A stretch of DNA of 64,000 nucleotides. Origin: Pyrrhoderma lamaoense (lineage: Eukaryota; Basidiomycota; Agaricomycetes; Hymenochaetales; Hymenochaetaceae). The stretch's first letter is position 1. Each line of letters begins with the position of its first letter. The stretch covers positions 1,426,001 through 1,490,000 of the forward strand of contig NBAZ01000006.1 in assembly GCA_002794735.1 (NCBI GenBank). The letters are read 5' to 3'. The notes under the pieces are model-generated. The model worked only from the letters and a program-made list of their open reading frames with translations. It was not told where the DNA came from and searched no databases. Of the stretch, positions 12,836 to 24,145 are shown piece after piece. Made by a program: the position numbers and the translations under genes.

Positions 12836-13486
12836 CTATCTTTGTTGGCGAGGGAAACTTCTCTCCAATGGTAACTGAGTTCTTGGCCTTGTACGATTAG
12901 CACCATTCGCCCTTATATATCCCTTCACCTTTTCAAAGTTACCCGAAGCTGCTGGTGTTAACCTTATTTTGCAGTTACTGTTAGTCTTGATGTTATGGTA
13001 CACTGTGTCGAAGAATTCATGTGCGAGGCCTGCAAAACCTGCGCTTTGGGCGACTACTAAGGTAAATGATTGGCTTGCCTCGGGGATGGTGACTGTTTTT
13101 TTAATAATGATAAAACATTACTAGATATTTCATCATCTTTCTTTTTTTCTCAAGAGAAAGAGGACTTACAAACGTATTTGTTCTTACTTTTATCTGGCTC
13201 ATTGGTAACTTGTGCAATGTTTACACCTCCAGAGACGGATTCGTTTAGCACTTATACAGGGGGAGTGAGTAGTGATACATTAAATGTTAACCGAATTATG
13301 CGAGAATAAAGATAAAAACCGTTTCACTTACTTTCCTTGAAATTTCCCCATGCTGTCACGTAGAAAAACTTGTTAGTCAATCAGAGACTTAAAAATATAT
13401 GTCTGAAAGAATAATGTACCCATAACATATGTGTTGTTATTTATATGACGACCTGAGACGGTTCTCGAGGATGGAATTTTTGACAT
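12836..13486 (-). CDS. Small four-exon gene, tandem family copy B (unknown function)
   Basis: Same plan as copy A. Exon 1 runs from the ATG at 13486 (MSKIPSSRTVSG), exon 2 is 21 bases (13332-13352), exon 3 encodes LNESVSGGVNIAQ, and a longer exon 4 ends at the stop near 12836. All introns are phase 1 and the frame is open throughout, so the copy looks intact. Exon 4 contains FTIPEASQSF and the segment HEFFDTVYHNIK followed by NCKIRLTPAASGNFEKVK, closely paralleling copy A. The C-terminus is basic and Asn/Arg-rich. I can assign no domain, signal peptide or membrane segment. Its neighbours are its own paralogs, and function is unknown. Confidence 0.7.
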
Positions 13487-14797
13487 CTTATATTCCTGGG
13501 GTAGCTAAGCTCAAATCAATAGACTCAAATCAATAGACTCAGTGTTTAGCTAGTATATCTGAGCCTTTTATTTATAGAGATACGGAGAAGGGGGAAAGGG
13601 GTGATAACGATAGATTATTACGGAGACGGAGTACAGTGTATTGCAGTTTACACGGCGGTAAAGTAAAGCTTGATTACTGCCTACTTTTACGTCAAGTCGA
13701 ATTTTGCTTTTTCGATTTTTTAGGGGCGCTTTTTACTCTTTAGATGCAAACTTGATGAGTGCGTTACATGAGTTATTAAGAGTGGAAGTTCTCTCTCAAA
13801 AAGAAGAAAGGCCCGTGGTGTTTGAATGGTTACATGTGTAGCCAGCAAAACCATTGCCGAATAAAGTCCATGATTGGATTGAGTCACGAAGAAGGCCAGA
13901 ATCTAGAGCCTTACGAAATCCTACAGATAAAGTAGGTGCTTGTATACCAATACAAGAAGTATTGTGAAACTCGAGGTCGCAAAAGAGAGCTTAGAAGATC
14001 AATTAGGCGTGCATTTTTCATTCGGATTTTTCTCAATGGAAGATATATATGCAAGGATTATGTAAGGATAAGGTCTGGATGTCAATATACGTACTATAAA
14101 CTAAGAAAATGATGAAAAGCAATATACGTAAGTTCATAATTATAAAGGCAATTTTTCTCCTGTTACCAGTGTCACCGTCATTGTCACTATATACTCGACT
14201 ATGCAATTGCAATTCTTGGCAAAAAAAGGTTATGTCACAAAAGGCATACATGCGAAACTAGCTACGCACTCGTTTTCCGAATGTGTTATTGTTGTCTGTC
14301 TTTCTGGTTTATGATGATACCAGAACAAGGGCTAGGTATAGGTTTATATGTGAGCTCATCTGTGACACAATTCGCTTCTTTTATACATCTTTTTTTCTTT
14401 TTTTATGATTGTCGTGTAGTGATGTAGTGATGTCTATAAAAGTTGATACTGAGATTAATTCACGTTTTTTCTTTATTTACACGAGTATATAAACATAAAA
14501 GAGAGGAGTAAGGGGATTCAGAAGTTCGTACAATGGTAGGTCTCATTGTAAGTTGGGAAGTCGAGATACTACCATGCTTCCTAGTCTACCTAATAGTTAA
14601 AAGCAACGACAGGATGAAGATGGGACGGCGGAACTATTTTTGGCGGTGAGGTGAATTCGTCTACACTGTTGTTTGAGCTTTTGCCGTTGTATTACCAGCA
14701 ACCCGCGAACTTCTGTGTTCTTTCATCTTTTCATAGTTTTCGAGGCTTTTCCTGTTAACTTTATTTTGGACTTGCTTAATCTATTGATGCGATATAC
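13487..14797. other. Intergenic part of duplicated unit B/C
   Basis: No gene. It is similar along most of its length to 11700-12640, including the GGTCGCAAAAGAGAGCT block near 13974, but without the inverted repeat. A stretch of roughly 180 bases at about 13775-13960 has no counterpart in the other units and looks like an insertion. From about 14480 the sequence corresponds to the 3' side of copy C, including the degenerate end of its last exon. Confidence 0.5.
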
Positions 14798-15259
14798 TTA
14801 TTCGAAGAATCTACATCCGAGTTCGTATGTATTTGAGTTAGGGGGGACCATTATTGGAAATTCTTTTTCCGTTTCAAGAGCGACGACTATTTTTTTCGAA
14901 AAAAATAAGAATTATAAGATTTTTTCCCTTCTTTATTCAAGAGAAAGGGGACTTACAGACGTATTTTGTATTATCTTTCTCTTTGGAAAATTCTACAACT
15001 CTTACTCCACCAGAGACTGATTCGTCGAGCTCTTACAGGGAGTGGCACATTATATGTTAATCGAATGTGGATTATGGAAGAACAAAGATTGGTTACATAT
15101 CACTTACTTTCTTGAAGCCCTTTAAAACCTGTTGCGGAGTATTACTTGTTAGTTAATCGGCTTTAAAAACCATATCAATAATAATAATTTACTCAAGGAA
15201 TTAGATTTTCTGTTTACGTTTTGACCTGAACCAGTTTTCGAGGATGGAGTTCCTGTCAT
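14798..15259 (-). pseudogene. Small tandem family copy C, truncated by a stop
   Basis: Exon 1 (ATG at 15259, MTGTPSSKTGSGQN), the 21-base exon 2 (15108-15128) and exon 3 (LDESVSGGVRVVE) keep the phase-1 plan. Exon 4, however, reaches an in-frame TAA at 14798-14800 right after RFFE, where copies A and B continue with (E/D)TVxxNI. Downstream, to about 14650, homology to the A/B tail is still visible but frame-broken (for example KASKTMKR-like against ASGNFEKV). I call it a pseudogene or a truncated paralog. Confidence 0.65.
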
Positions 15260-15578
15260 CTTATATTCTTGGGGTGATTATTCTCAAAAAAGTAGAATAA
15301 ATGGTTGGCTAGTAGATCTGGGCCTTTTTATAGAGATATCGGAGAGGGGGGAAAAGAAATGATTATTATAGTTTATTCCGGATACGGAGTACAGTATATT
15401 GCAATTTACATGGCGGTAAAATCGTAAAAGTTGATTATTGCTTACTTTCACGTCAACCTAAATTTTGCTTTTACAATTTTCTAGGGGAGTTTTTCCCCTT
15501 AGATGCAAATTTGATGAGTGATACATGAGTTTCACGAGTGTATTGCGAAACCCGAGGTCGCAAAAGAGAGCTATTATG

Positions 15579-15631
15579 GAAGTTTGTATGAGTTAGCCCC
15601 CGCTTAGAAGTTATATTAGCATACAAACTTC
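15579..15631. repeat. 12-base inverted repeat upstream of copy C
   Basis: Left arm GAAGTTTGTATG (15579-15590) and right arm CATACAAACTTC (15620-15631) pair perfectly. Against the copy upstream of gene A, the outermost pair changed from A:T to G:C, so pairing is kept. Confidence 0.6.
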
Positions 15632-15849
15632 ATTTGGACTACTTCGTTGGAAGACAAACATACCGAGACTATGTACGGATAAGGTCTGGACTATAAACTA
15701 AAAAATATAAATTAAGCAATATAATCAAAGTAACTCTGACAACGTAAGTACATACTGATAAAGGCAAATTTTACTCCTGATACCAGTGTCACCGTCATTG
15801 TCAATTTGTCACTATATCTCCGACTAAGCAACTACAATTCTTGAGCGAA

Positions 15850-16175
15850 GTTGATGACTAAAGGATATGGATGTTAATGTAAGAGAAAAGCTGTAAAAAA
15901 TGGAGATTGGAGGCATGAATTCTATCATTGGTATGTGTTATCCTTTCTATGAGAAGATCACTTTATTAGTACTCAACGTTAGGCATGTTCTTTTCCTAAA
16001 TGTTATAGACGATACTACGACTAAGAGCTATCCACTCATACGTTGTCAACCACAAAGTCTTAGTATCTTCTATGGGCGGCAAGAAGTAACCCCGATCCCA
16101 ACTCGTGTTCAAGTTTCCGATATCACCTGTTCGACGGAAGACTCGCTTTTTCGGGCTCGGTAAGACTGGTTTGAG
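15850..16175 (+). pseudogene. Relic of the t6A-cyclase (TcdA-like) gene
   Basis: It aligns with the intact gene at about 21210-21530. It keeps the end of exon 2 (GGCATGAATTCTATCATTGG, then GTATGT), an intron-like stretch, and an exon 3 with motifs matching GAGSKLDPTRIQ and ISDISCTAEDS of the intact protein. Stops and frameshifts are frequent, and both the 5' half and the C-terminal half are missing. It is a non-functional duplicate linked to small-gene copy C. Confidence 0.8.
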
Positions 16176-16294
16176 AAAGAACAGCAATGTATGGCTTGTT
16201 GTAGTGATGATTTCATAAAACATATACTAGAATTAGATTAGATATTCAATATATGAGTACTTAACATAAGAGAGAATTTAGCAGTCCTTGTTGT

Positions 16295-16855
16295 TGTAGG
16301 ACCAGTAGATAGCCGGTCGTAGTGCATTTGTAGTGCAAATTGTAACTCACCCGGAGAGTCCATTATTACTTTATTTCCTTACTCTCGGCGGGTTTCCGGC
16401 CCATTTCTCCTACTATTTGGCTTCAATTTCTACTCTTACTCGAGGATAGGGTACGTTTATATGGTCCCCTCATTTCTGATAGCCTATACATTTCGTCTAG
16501 TGGCATATAGCCACCTGGAAGCCATGCTTTCCCTTTTAACTACCCTTTATCTCGCGTTTTGCTATAAGCCTCCAGACTTGAGGCCGTAGTTGAAAAAAAT
16601 TCCCTTTCAATTAATTCACTTCCAGTATATCCATCCTCCCCTCCGAAGTAGCACTCTGATAGTCTCCTGTACTCTTTATCCACTCCTCTGCTGCTTATTA
16701 GGCTGCCCTGACGAGTTTGTAACACTCAGACCGTACTGCAAGTCGTCCGGGCGGACTGAAATACATACACTTTTGTCTCAAACTACAGCTTCGGTCGGGG
16801 CTCTATTCCATACATCTCTACGTCGTTTTCTAGTCCAACCCCGACCGTGAAGTTG
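16295..16855. repeat. Truncated LTR of the same retroelement family
   Basis: It starts TGTAGGACCAGTAGATAGCC and follows the family LTR (TCTGATAGCCTA, CATATAGCCACCTGGA, CTCCAGACTTGAGGC, GTCCGGGCGGACTGAAAT) to about 16855, where it breaks off. The conserved 3' end of the LTR (GTAGGCAGACTC...TTTTCA) is absent. Small internal insertions and deletions show that it is old. Confidence 0.8.
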
Positions 16856-17184
16856 AGCTTTCATTGTCTATTAGTCTAAGTACTGCTACGATGACCTGAT
16901 TAAGATGAGTTCAATGAATTACTCTGTCTTTGTATGGTGGGTTTGTTTTTGATCTTGATCTACAGATTCATATCATACCTCGCCAGGAGTTAATCTTAAC
17001 TTACATGTATATATACTAGTTTTAAAATTGTTTCTAGTTCAAGTCTTCTTTATTAGGTTTGAAAAATATAATTTCTATATTATTACATATCCATAATACT
17101 CATGACTTATTTGTTGTTATTTTCCTCTGTACTATCTGGACCCCTACTTCGCTTTCATCTTTTGTCAAGAGAAATGAAGGAAAA
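16856..17184. other. AT-rich spacer, nothing recognised
   Basis: AT-rich DNA between the truncated LTR and the 3' end of small-gene copy D. I see no supportable gene or structure. Confidence 0.5.
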
Positions 17185-18096
17185 TCAACTTCCGTTAGTA
17201 CCATTCCTAGTGTTCCTTTGAGGGGGTCTCTGGGAAGGCCCCGTTTGAGTGGGTCCCTGAGAGGGCCCTGGCGGAGTTTGCCGAGGAATGAGTACAGGAA
17301 GAGCAGGCACCCGTCTACTTATAGATGGTAAACCTCCCTGTCCATTACCTTGTGGTATTCCTCTTAAATCAACATCTGGTAATCTATTAGCTTGGATAAA
17401 TGTGCTAACACCCTGTGGACTGAGTTGCACTCCATCCCTTCGGCTATCACCGTACTTAAAAACGTCATCCATCGTTTTGATAATAGCTTGTCGCAATCCC
17501 GTACCATTATAATAGGGGGTAACAAAGACTCTCCCAGTTGCCCTTATTTTACCTGTTTAGTATATGCAGTTAGAGAAGGCTCTGACTCTGCTCTAATTCA
17601 TTCCCACTCAGATACTTACAACGTATTTCGCAAAGTGGACTATCCTTAGTATAGTTCGCAGATGCAGCGTTCTCTATAGTTACACCGCCAACAATCATGT
17701 TGCTCAAAACTTTATTTTTCCCCAAAAAGTAAGTAAATAGGCTTGGATGCTCAGCGAGGGAGATGACTTACAGTTCTCTAGGGCCTTGGGATCGTTAGGA
17801 ACTGAAAGAGTATAGTACATGGTACATGCAAATTAACGCTAAATCAAAATTTTGAGAGTTATATCACATATAGCTCACCATCATAGTGCGGAAAACGTGC
17901 AGAAGACACTGTTTATTACCCAGCATAATCAAGTAGATTTCAATAGAAAAGTTATAAAGGTTAATAGAATTTTTCTTGATGAGCTGTTGTTACTTTACGG
18001 GAGTTACTTACTTTGTGAATAAGATTGATTAACGAGGCGTTGTAAGCCATTTGGGTCAGTTTGGGCTTGAGGTCTTTGGTGTCTATTGTCTGACAT
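17185..18096 (-). CDS. Small four-exon gene, tandem family copy D (divergent)
   Basis: Exon 1 starts at the ATG at 18096 (MSDNRHQRPQAQ). Exon 2 is 30 bases (17772-17801) rather than 21, exon 3 encodes LSNMIVGGVTIENAAS, and exon 4 runs to the stop at 17185. All three introns are phase 1 (GTAAGT donors) and the joined frame is open, about 180 residues. The (L)xNxxxxGGVxI core places it in the same family as copies A, B, C and E, but the rest has diverged. It includes CKIRATGRVFVTP, a segment AIIKTMDDVFKYG and a Pro/Gln/Gly-rich tail. There is no signal peptide or membrane helix. It is the longest member, and its function is unknown. Confidence 0.65.
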
Positions 18097-18479
18097 GTTA
18101 TCTTTTCTTTAATGAGAGAGTTGGTTGATGGGGCTTAGAAACGCTCATTGTGCTTGCTATATATACCTAGGTCTATTACAATTCTCTAGGAAAGTAAATC
18201 GGATATGAAACGATATGAGAGAAAAGTTTCACATCAGTGTGTCCACCCACAGACTTCTTGCCCTCAAAGTGTTAAGCCACATGAGACTGATAGTAGAAAC
18301 AGACGATACATCTGCCTTGAGGGATTAGTTAGCATAATAGTGTTCTGTTTTGAGAGTATACGAAACTAGCTTTGCTCATGGGTTTGAATGTGTTACAGGG
18401 ATTGTATATATACCTATACTTGTACAATGTACAATGTACTATTTATAATCGGATGGAAGGATCTTAAAACTGGGCTGAG
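18097..18479. other. Upstream region of copy D, no gene seen
   Basis: AT-rich non-coding DNA containing the presumed promoter of copy D (a TATATATACC stretch lies near 18155-18165). No other feature is supportable. Confidence 0.4.
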
Positions 18480-19030
18480 ACGTGACCATTGCGACCTGGA
18501 GACGTTTTATACCTTATGCGTTTTATCCACTTATGTCTATATCATTGCGTCTTCACTCGGATGACTATGCAAATACGACTCTGAACGATGTTGGGCTATC
18601 TGAGGTTTGTGACGCGAAGAGATCTAATATGCAGAAATCTCCTAAACCAGTTTCTAATGTGAGAAAAACGCTTCAAACGAAGCATAGTGGGAGATTCTTG
18701 GAGTGCATGGAACTTGTATGTGCATTGGTTAGCGTTTTCCCCATTTCAAAGTATTACTTATTATACTTGTTAGCACTTAACATCAAGTACGTGAACTATT
18801 CAGGTACAACATATAATGCTACAACTAAGGTCTATCTATTCAAACATCGCCAATCACATACCTTTAGTATCTCCTATAGGTGCAGGAGAAAGTTTGATAC
18901 AACACGCATCGAAATCCCATATTTACTTATACAGCAGAGACTCTCTTTCTCGGAAAGTGAGATTTCAGCTTCGTAAATCGGTGTTGTGTCGTTACGAATT
19001 TGTGTATAGACAAACTCTAAAAAACTGATA
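18480..19030 (+). pseudogene. Relic of the t6A-cyclase (TcdA-like) gene, longer fragment
   Basis: It corresponds to about 21090-21545 of the intact gene. A degenerate version of the exon 2 start is followed by TTGCGTCTTCACTCG (intact: TGTCTTCACTCAACC), GATGTTGGGCTATCTGAGG (intact: GATGTTGGACTATCTAAGG) and GAGTGCATGGAACTTGTATG (intact: GAGGGCATGGATTTTGTCAT). Further on come remnants of the exon encoding KLDPTRIQ and EDSLSRAVR. The frame is broken many times. It is the best-preserved duplicate outside the intact gene. Confidence 0.8.
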
Positions 19031-19204
19031 CTAGAACTGGGTTAGACAATCATTATACGAGTACTAAATATAAGAAAAAGGAAGGAGTTTATTAGTAGTT
19101 TATTTGTTATTTGCAATTCTAAGTACAGAAACGCCAAGTTTATTTGATATAGATAAGCTTGAAAACCAATTCTAATTTTCTGACTTTAATATGAAAGTCT
19201 ATCT

Positions 19205-19897
19205 TCACTTTCTATCTGGCACCTGTGCTTGCGCTGGTGACTTATTATTCGATGTACTATCGGCTTTCAGCCTTCCTCGGAGTGCTTGTCTTTCCCTATA
19301 TGTGTCCAAAGCTCTCTGTTTGAATTGGACTTTTGCGGGCTCTTTCTTGTGAGTGAAGTTGAGTTTTCTCGCGATTTCATTCCGGACTTTTGTGAAATCT
19401 GATCCCAAGGGGACGTCAACTGTTACTATTTGGTTCGCACCGATGGAAACTATACCAATAATAAAAGGTGAGTATGAGAATCAGATCCTTTCCGTAAAAC
19501 GCTTACAGAGATCTTAAGAGTATAAAGGGACATGACTTACTGGTGTACCTTGTACATTCAGCCTTGAATTTATCAACGCCCTTACTATCTGTAATGCTTA
19601 CTCCACCAACTATACACTCATTAAGGACTTATAGGAGCCACATATACGATGATAAGAGTTTGATAAGCAAAAAAATAATAGACACATGCTACATACATGA
19701 TACTGGGCTTGCTACATCTATCATGTAGAAGATCCTGTAAGTAAATGGGAAAAGTGATGTAAAAAGTAAACGTTATGCACCTCTAGGAGGAAGACTGGTT
19801 ATTCTATGGCCTAAATTATTATTTGAATCAGATTTGTAATTTCAATAGCTTTAGCTTACATACCCGCTGAGATAGATGAGGATGGAGCTCCTGACAT
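19205..19897 (-). CDS. Small four-exon gene, tandem family copy E (unknown function)
   Basis: The ATG at 19897 opens MSGAPSSSISA. The 21-base exon 2 (19697-19717) reads DVASPVS, exon 3 reads LNECIVGGVSITDSKG, and exon 4 runs from ISIGANQIVTVDVP to the stop at 19205. The three introns are all phase 1, and the product of about 130 residues is uninterrupted. It ends in a charged, Lys/Arg-rich region (ARKLNFTHKKEPAK) with a Ser/Gln tail. It lies about 590 bases from the intact t6A-cyclase gene, divergently arranged. The older duplicates repeat this head-to-head arrangement as small gene plus cyclase fragment. No family is recognised and nothing suggests secretion. Confidence 0.7.
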
Positions 19898-20484
19898 CTT
19901 TAACTTAGATAGCTGCTCTCAAGTAGATATCACAACTACCGACTAGTGAATTTGTGCCTTTTATAGAGGGAAAGATAGTAATTACGGTAAAAACTGCCGG
20001 GGATAAAGTACTTGTATTGCACTCTATATGGCAATAAGGATCAAAGTTGGTTGTTAGAGTCTCATAATTAGCTAAATATTCCTTACTTATGGCTTTTCTT
20101 TGAAAAGTATCAGCCGATACTATTACATTACTAATTTGAATTGCAAGGTGATTATCTATCACCGGCGCGATACGTGAACGGGGTTGTAAAGAGAGCTATA
20201 TGAAAGTATTTAACTCACTAACTCCTAGCTAAAGTATACACCAGTCTTCATTTACTACTCTTATATATAGTTCTGATAAGATTTTAACGTCAATGTACAT
20301 GTGCTGAAGACTAGCAAGGTTGAATATCCAATATATCCAATAATTCACATTAAATCCAGTGATATAAGCTCATACTATAATTGGACATAATTGAACACGT
20401 GCTTCGAAACTATCCATCTTGGACGTCTGGCATTTCGTCCCTCAAATAACTATCCCTTACTTATTGATTGTCACTGAGCGAGAC

Positions 20485-22237
20485 ATGGGAGATGGAAAGA
20501 CTTTGGCGGACTTAACCTCCCAGATATCACAAAGTCATAAAGCTCAGCTAGTTCTTGCGGCAACAGCGGGTTGCGTTGTCACTGCGGGAGCGTTCTTGAG
20601 TTATAATTCATTTGAACGGAGGCGAAAAATACGAGAGCTTAGGGAAGAGGTTAGGAGAAGGGCTTCTTTATTTGAAGAGAGCGAAGAAGAAAAGAAGCAC
20701 CATGAGGACTTTCCCCCTCATGGTACGGATAAAAGAGTTGGTCGGGGAAGGGCCTACTTTGGCGATGAAGACAATTATAGTATACCTGGATCCAGACATC
20801 TATCAGCCAGCAATGCTTCGCATTTGGCCGAAAGGGTTGAACCTGCAAAGATACGCTTATTAAGGGGTGAAGCTCCGGAAGAACTGTTTAGGGAGCAACT
20901 GGCAAGGTGCTATGCGTTGTTTAAGGAAGAAGGGATGGAACGGATCCGAAAGTCAAAAGTTGTTGTTGTGGGATGTGGAGGTGTGGGGAGCTGGGCAGCG
21001 GTCATGCTCGTTCGCTCGTGAGTGTATCTTCAACTCTACACTACTACAGATACGATTGGTTTTTAGAGGTATCACAAATATACGGCTAATAGACTTCGAT
21101 CGTGTCACTATGTCTTCACTCAACCGACACGCAACTGCGACTCTGAGCGATGTTGGACTATCTAAGGTTCATGCAATGAAAAGCGCACTAATACGAATAT
21201 CTCTCAAAGTAGAGGTTGATGTGAGAGAGGAGCTTTGGACAAAAGAGGAAGGTGGGAGTTTGCTGGAGGGCATGGATTTTGTCATTGGTATGTCATTTCC
21301 CCACAAAAAGTATCTTTCAGTGCTCAACCTTAGATGTTTCATGTCTCTTAGATGCAATCGACAATATTACTACCAAAGTTGATTTACTCAAATATTGTCA
21401 TTCACATAATTTAAAAGTGATATCGTCTATGGGCGCAGGAAGCAAACTCGATCCAACGCGCATCCAAATCTCGGATATTTCTTGCACAGCAGAAGACTCA
21501 CTTTCTCGGGCCGTGCGAGTTCAACTGCGTAAAGCTGGTATAGCATCAGGTATACCTGTTGTTTACTCAACTGAACAGCCAGTCGAGGATATCAAGCTTC
21601 TTCCCCTCGCAGAGGAGGAAAGAGAAAAAGGAAATGTACAAGAGTTAACGCCGTTTGATGACTTCAGAGTAAGAATATTACCAGTATTTGGACCTTTGCC
21701 CTCTATTTTTGGGTTAAACGCGGCGGCCTATGTGCTTTGCGACTTGGCGGGAAGACCAATCGCAAACCCATTGTGGATTAAGGGTAGAAGGAAAACATAT
21801 GAAAAGTTACTACGGGAATTATTAGTACGCGAAGAGAAACTTATTGGGGAAACAATCAAGTATGTGTATTCCTTTTTTTCGTATTCAGTGCAGTCATTCA
21901 CCAGCTCTTTGTATTTAATCTTCTCGTCAAAAACGAGTACAGTCGTTTGCCCATTGATGAGAACGATGTAGCATATCTTTATGAGGACCTTTATCGCGGG
22001 CGATCGGCCGTACCGCCTCACCGAGTGCCTAATAAGGCTGCCTTAACACGTTGGAATCCAAAAGAACCATTATCAGTAGCGAATTGTGTAGTATTTGATT
22101 CACCAGAGCTGAAGAAACATATAGATGGGTGCGCGAAAGGGTTAGAACCTGAAGAGATATGGGGTGAGGAAACAGCTAACTATGTAGGGAAAAAGAAAAA
22201 AGAGGCAGAAATTTGGTGGGAAAAAGCTCTTAGATAA
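20485..22237 (+). CDS. tRNA threonylcarbamoyladenosine dehydratase (TcdA/Tcd1-2-like, E1 fold)
   Basis: Enzymes of this family use ATP to cyclise t6A to ct6A at tRNA position 37; the fungal versions act at mitochondria. Four exons join in frame through introns at about 21018-21066, 21288-21351 and 21860-21942. Near the N-terminus is a hydrophobic segment (LVLAATAGCVVTAGAFLSY, about residues 21-39), consistent with outer-membrane anchoring. It is followed by a charged stretch and a ThiF/E1 domain. That domain has the nucleotide-binding loop VVVGCGGVGSWAA, then IRLIDFDRVTMSSLNRH, DAIDNITTK and MGAGSKLDPTRIQ, all typical of TcdA. The ATG at 20485 is preferred because the anchor follows directly; an in-frame ATG at 20419 is possible. 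Decayed copies of this gene lie at 12.3, 15.9 and 18.5 kb. Confidence 0.9.
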
Positions 22238-22476
22238 CAACTTCGAAGGGTGTCATTTCGGAATTATAGATACATGGCCAATACATGGCCAATGCAACTA
22301 TATAATATATAATCACCGGGAATGTGTTTGAAGCACTAGATTTCTAGTAAAGGCAGAGAGTAGAATAAGTGTTGATAGCAATAGTAGGTAAAAAGTGATA
22401 TAGGAAAGAGTGGTGATGTCCTTTCAAGAAGACGGCGAACACATCAATGGTTGGCTTAGATCTTGACTTCTACATA

Positions 22477-24145
22477 CTAAATTGGGCCTTTGCATTCAGG
22501 ACATACAAATCCACTGTCTTGTACCGCCCATCGATCCAACTCTCTCCAAGTTCTTCCATAACCGTCATCACGATCATACGCCCCATCTTGACTGGGAATG
22601 CCAGCGAGGATGTTACATAAAACATTAAGGGACTTGTTATTCGAGTCTGAGTTACGGAGTCTCGCTGGAGAGGAATTGCAAGGAATTTCACATTTTTGTG
22701 AAGATATGTCTTCGTTATCAAATATATATAATCGACCATTAAGGATATCATCAACTATTCTTCTTGCTCGTAACACAATTGCAATGTTTCCCACTATAGT
22801 TCCAGTATTATGTGGTAACCCTGAGCCTCTTCCCTTCACTATCGGAGACTTGGAAAGTCTCACGATGAATGAAGGGATGTAAGAGTGATAAATTAGTGTG
22901 CCTTCTGCATCTGGAACATGTGTATTTTGATCTGGACTAAAATAGCTCTTGCGTCCAAGGGTTGTAGTTGTTTTGACCAGTTGTCCAGGTTGTAAGATAC
23001 TGTCTGCTAGGTTATCCCAGTCACGAGTGAATGCTCGTTCGAACTCTAGAGATCGCAGTGCTATAACTTCCGGAGAGATTTTCTTTCTGCCATAAATTCT
23101 TTTCTCAGTCCGTATCTCATCTTCTGAGCTGAAAGCAAAGAAGCGGCGGTCTAAAAGTCCACCTTTGCGTAGACAAAGCGAATGATACCATTTTTGACAG
23201 CGTTGATTCGGACAAAAATGAGAGGGTGGTCCATCTGGTTTAGATAGTGTTGAGCAGAGACAATTCAAGATAGAATATGGATCAGGCTTCAGAAAAGTAA
23301 GAAGAATGACCAAATTATGAAATTCATAGGGGACGTACATAGAGATTTTTTGTGTTGATATCAAATGTGAAGCGTCGATAGAAAGTTCTCTGGTCTATAA
23401 GTTTGGCTTGAATGTCGCAGTCATTATATTTCACTACCGCAGCGATCTCTAGATGTATTGTTTAGCTCCAAATCCCCTTTACATACTAGTATAATGGGTG
23501 CCTATTTACCTTGAAAACATGATGCATGAACAAAATCATAATGATTCGACAGAACTCTTTCCATGAGGCCGAAGGAGGACACTGGTCTACAGAAATTTTT
23601 AACGTATAGCATATTTTTACAGGGACTATTAACATACAAATATCTATGTCTGCTGATATCATGTGCAGACCAGAGCCATTGAACCTTAGCCCATACCTAT
23701 AGGGACGTGGGCTCAAGGTAACGAAAATATTGTAAAGAAGAGAGAAAATTACTTCTGTGTTGTCCTTCCCTCTTGAGCGTATTTCTTTTATTTTTCCCAC
23801 CCAATAATCATGATTTGGTAGTGTACACTCCGGATCTACACCCTCAGGAACGATGAGAGCGCTGAAATTAAATTATGACTTATATTGAAGATCCGTTTTC
23901 TATCGTTTTGCTTGCAAAACTAGCTTACTATACATTCAGAGGAAATCTTTTTTCTTCGTGTTCTCCACTCGGAACTGTCGAGGAGCCACGGTTTCAGTGA
24001 AAGCTTTAAGTAGAAACCGGCTATATAGAAACTGACCTGTGAAAGACTGATACATCTTCATATGTTGCCATTCTTCTTCAGAAGGCGTAACGTAATCAGT
24101 TTGAAGAACTTCTTCTGAGTCTGAGCCACAGTTACTCATTATCAT
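22477..24145 (-). CDS. BAH-domain protein with a split PHD-type zinc finger (paralog 1)
   Basis: Probably a nuclear, chromatin-associated reader. Exon 1 (ATG at 24145, MIMSNCGSDSEE) is followed by several short exons. One reads ...DYWVGKIKEIRSRGKDNTE, and the next begins VWAKVQWLW, the usual start of a BAH domain. A later exon (to 22477) carries CLCST...HFCPNQRCQKWYHSLCLRKG, six zinc ligands of a PHD-like finger, but the last pair (VCPECKGPI) comes only at the extreme C-terminus about 190 residues later. A serine- and arginine-containing region fills the gap. The gene at 36590-38308 has the same layout. The exact splicing between about 23360 and 23800 is not fully resolved. It converges with the t6A-cyclase gene, about 240 bases between stops. 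Confidence 0.75.
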
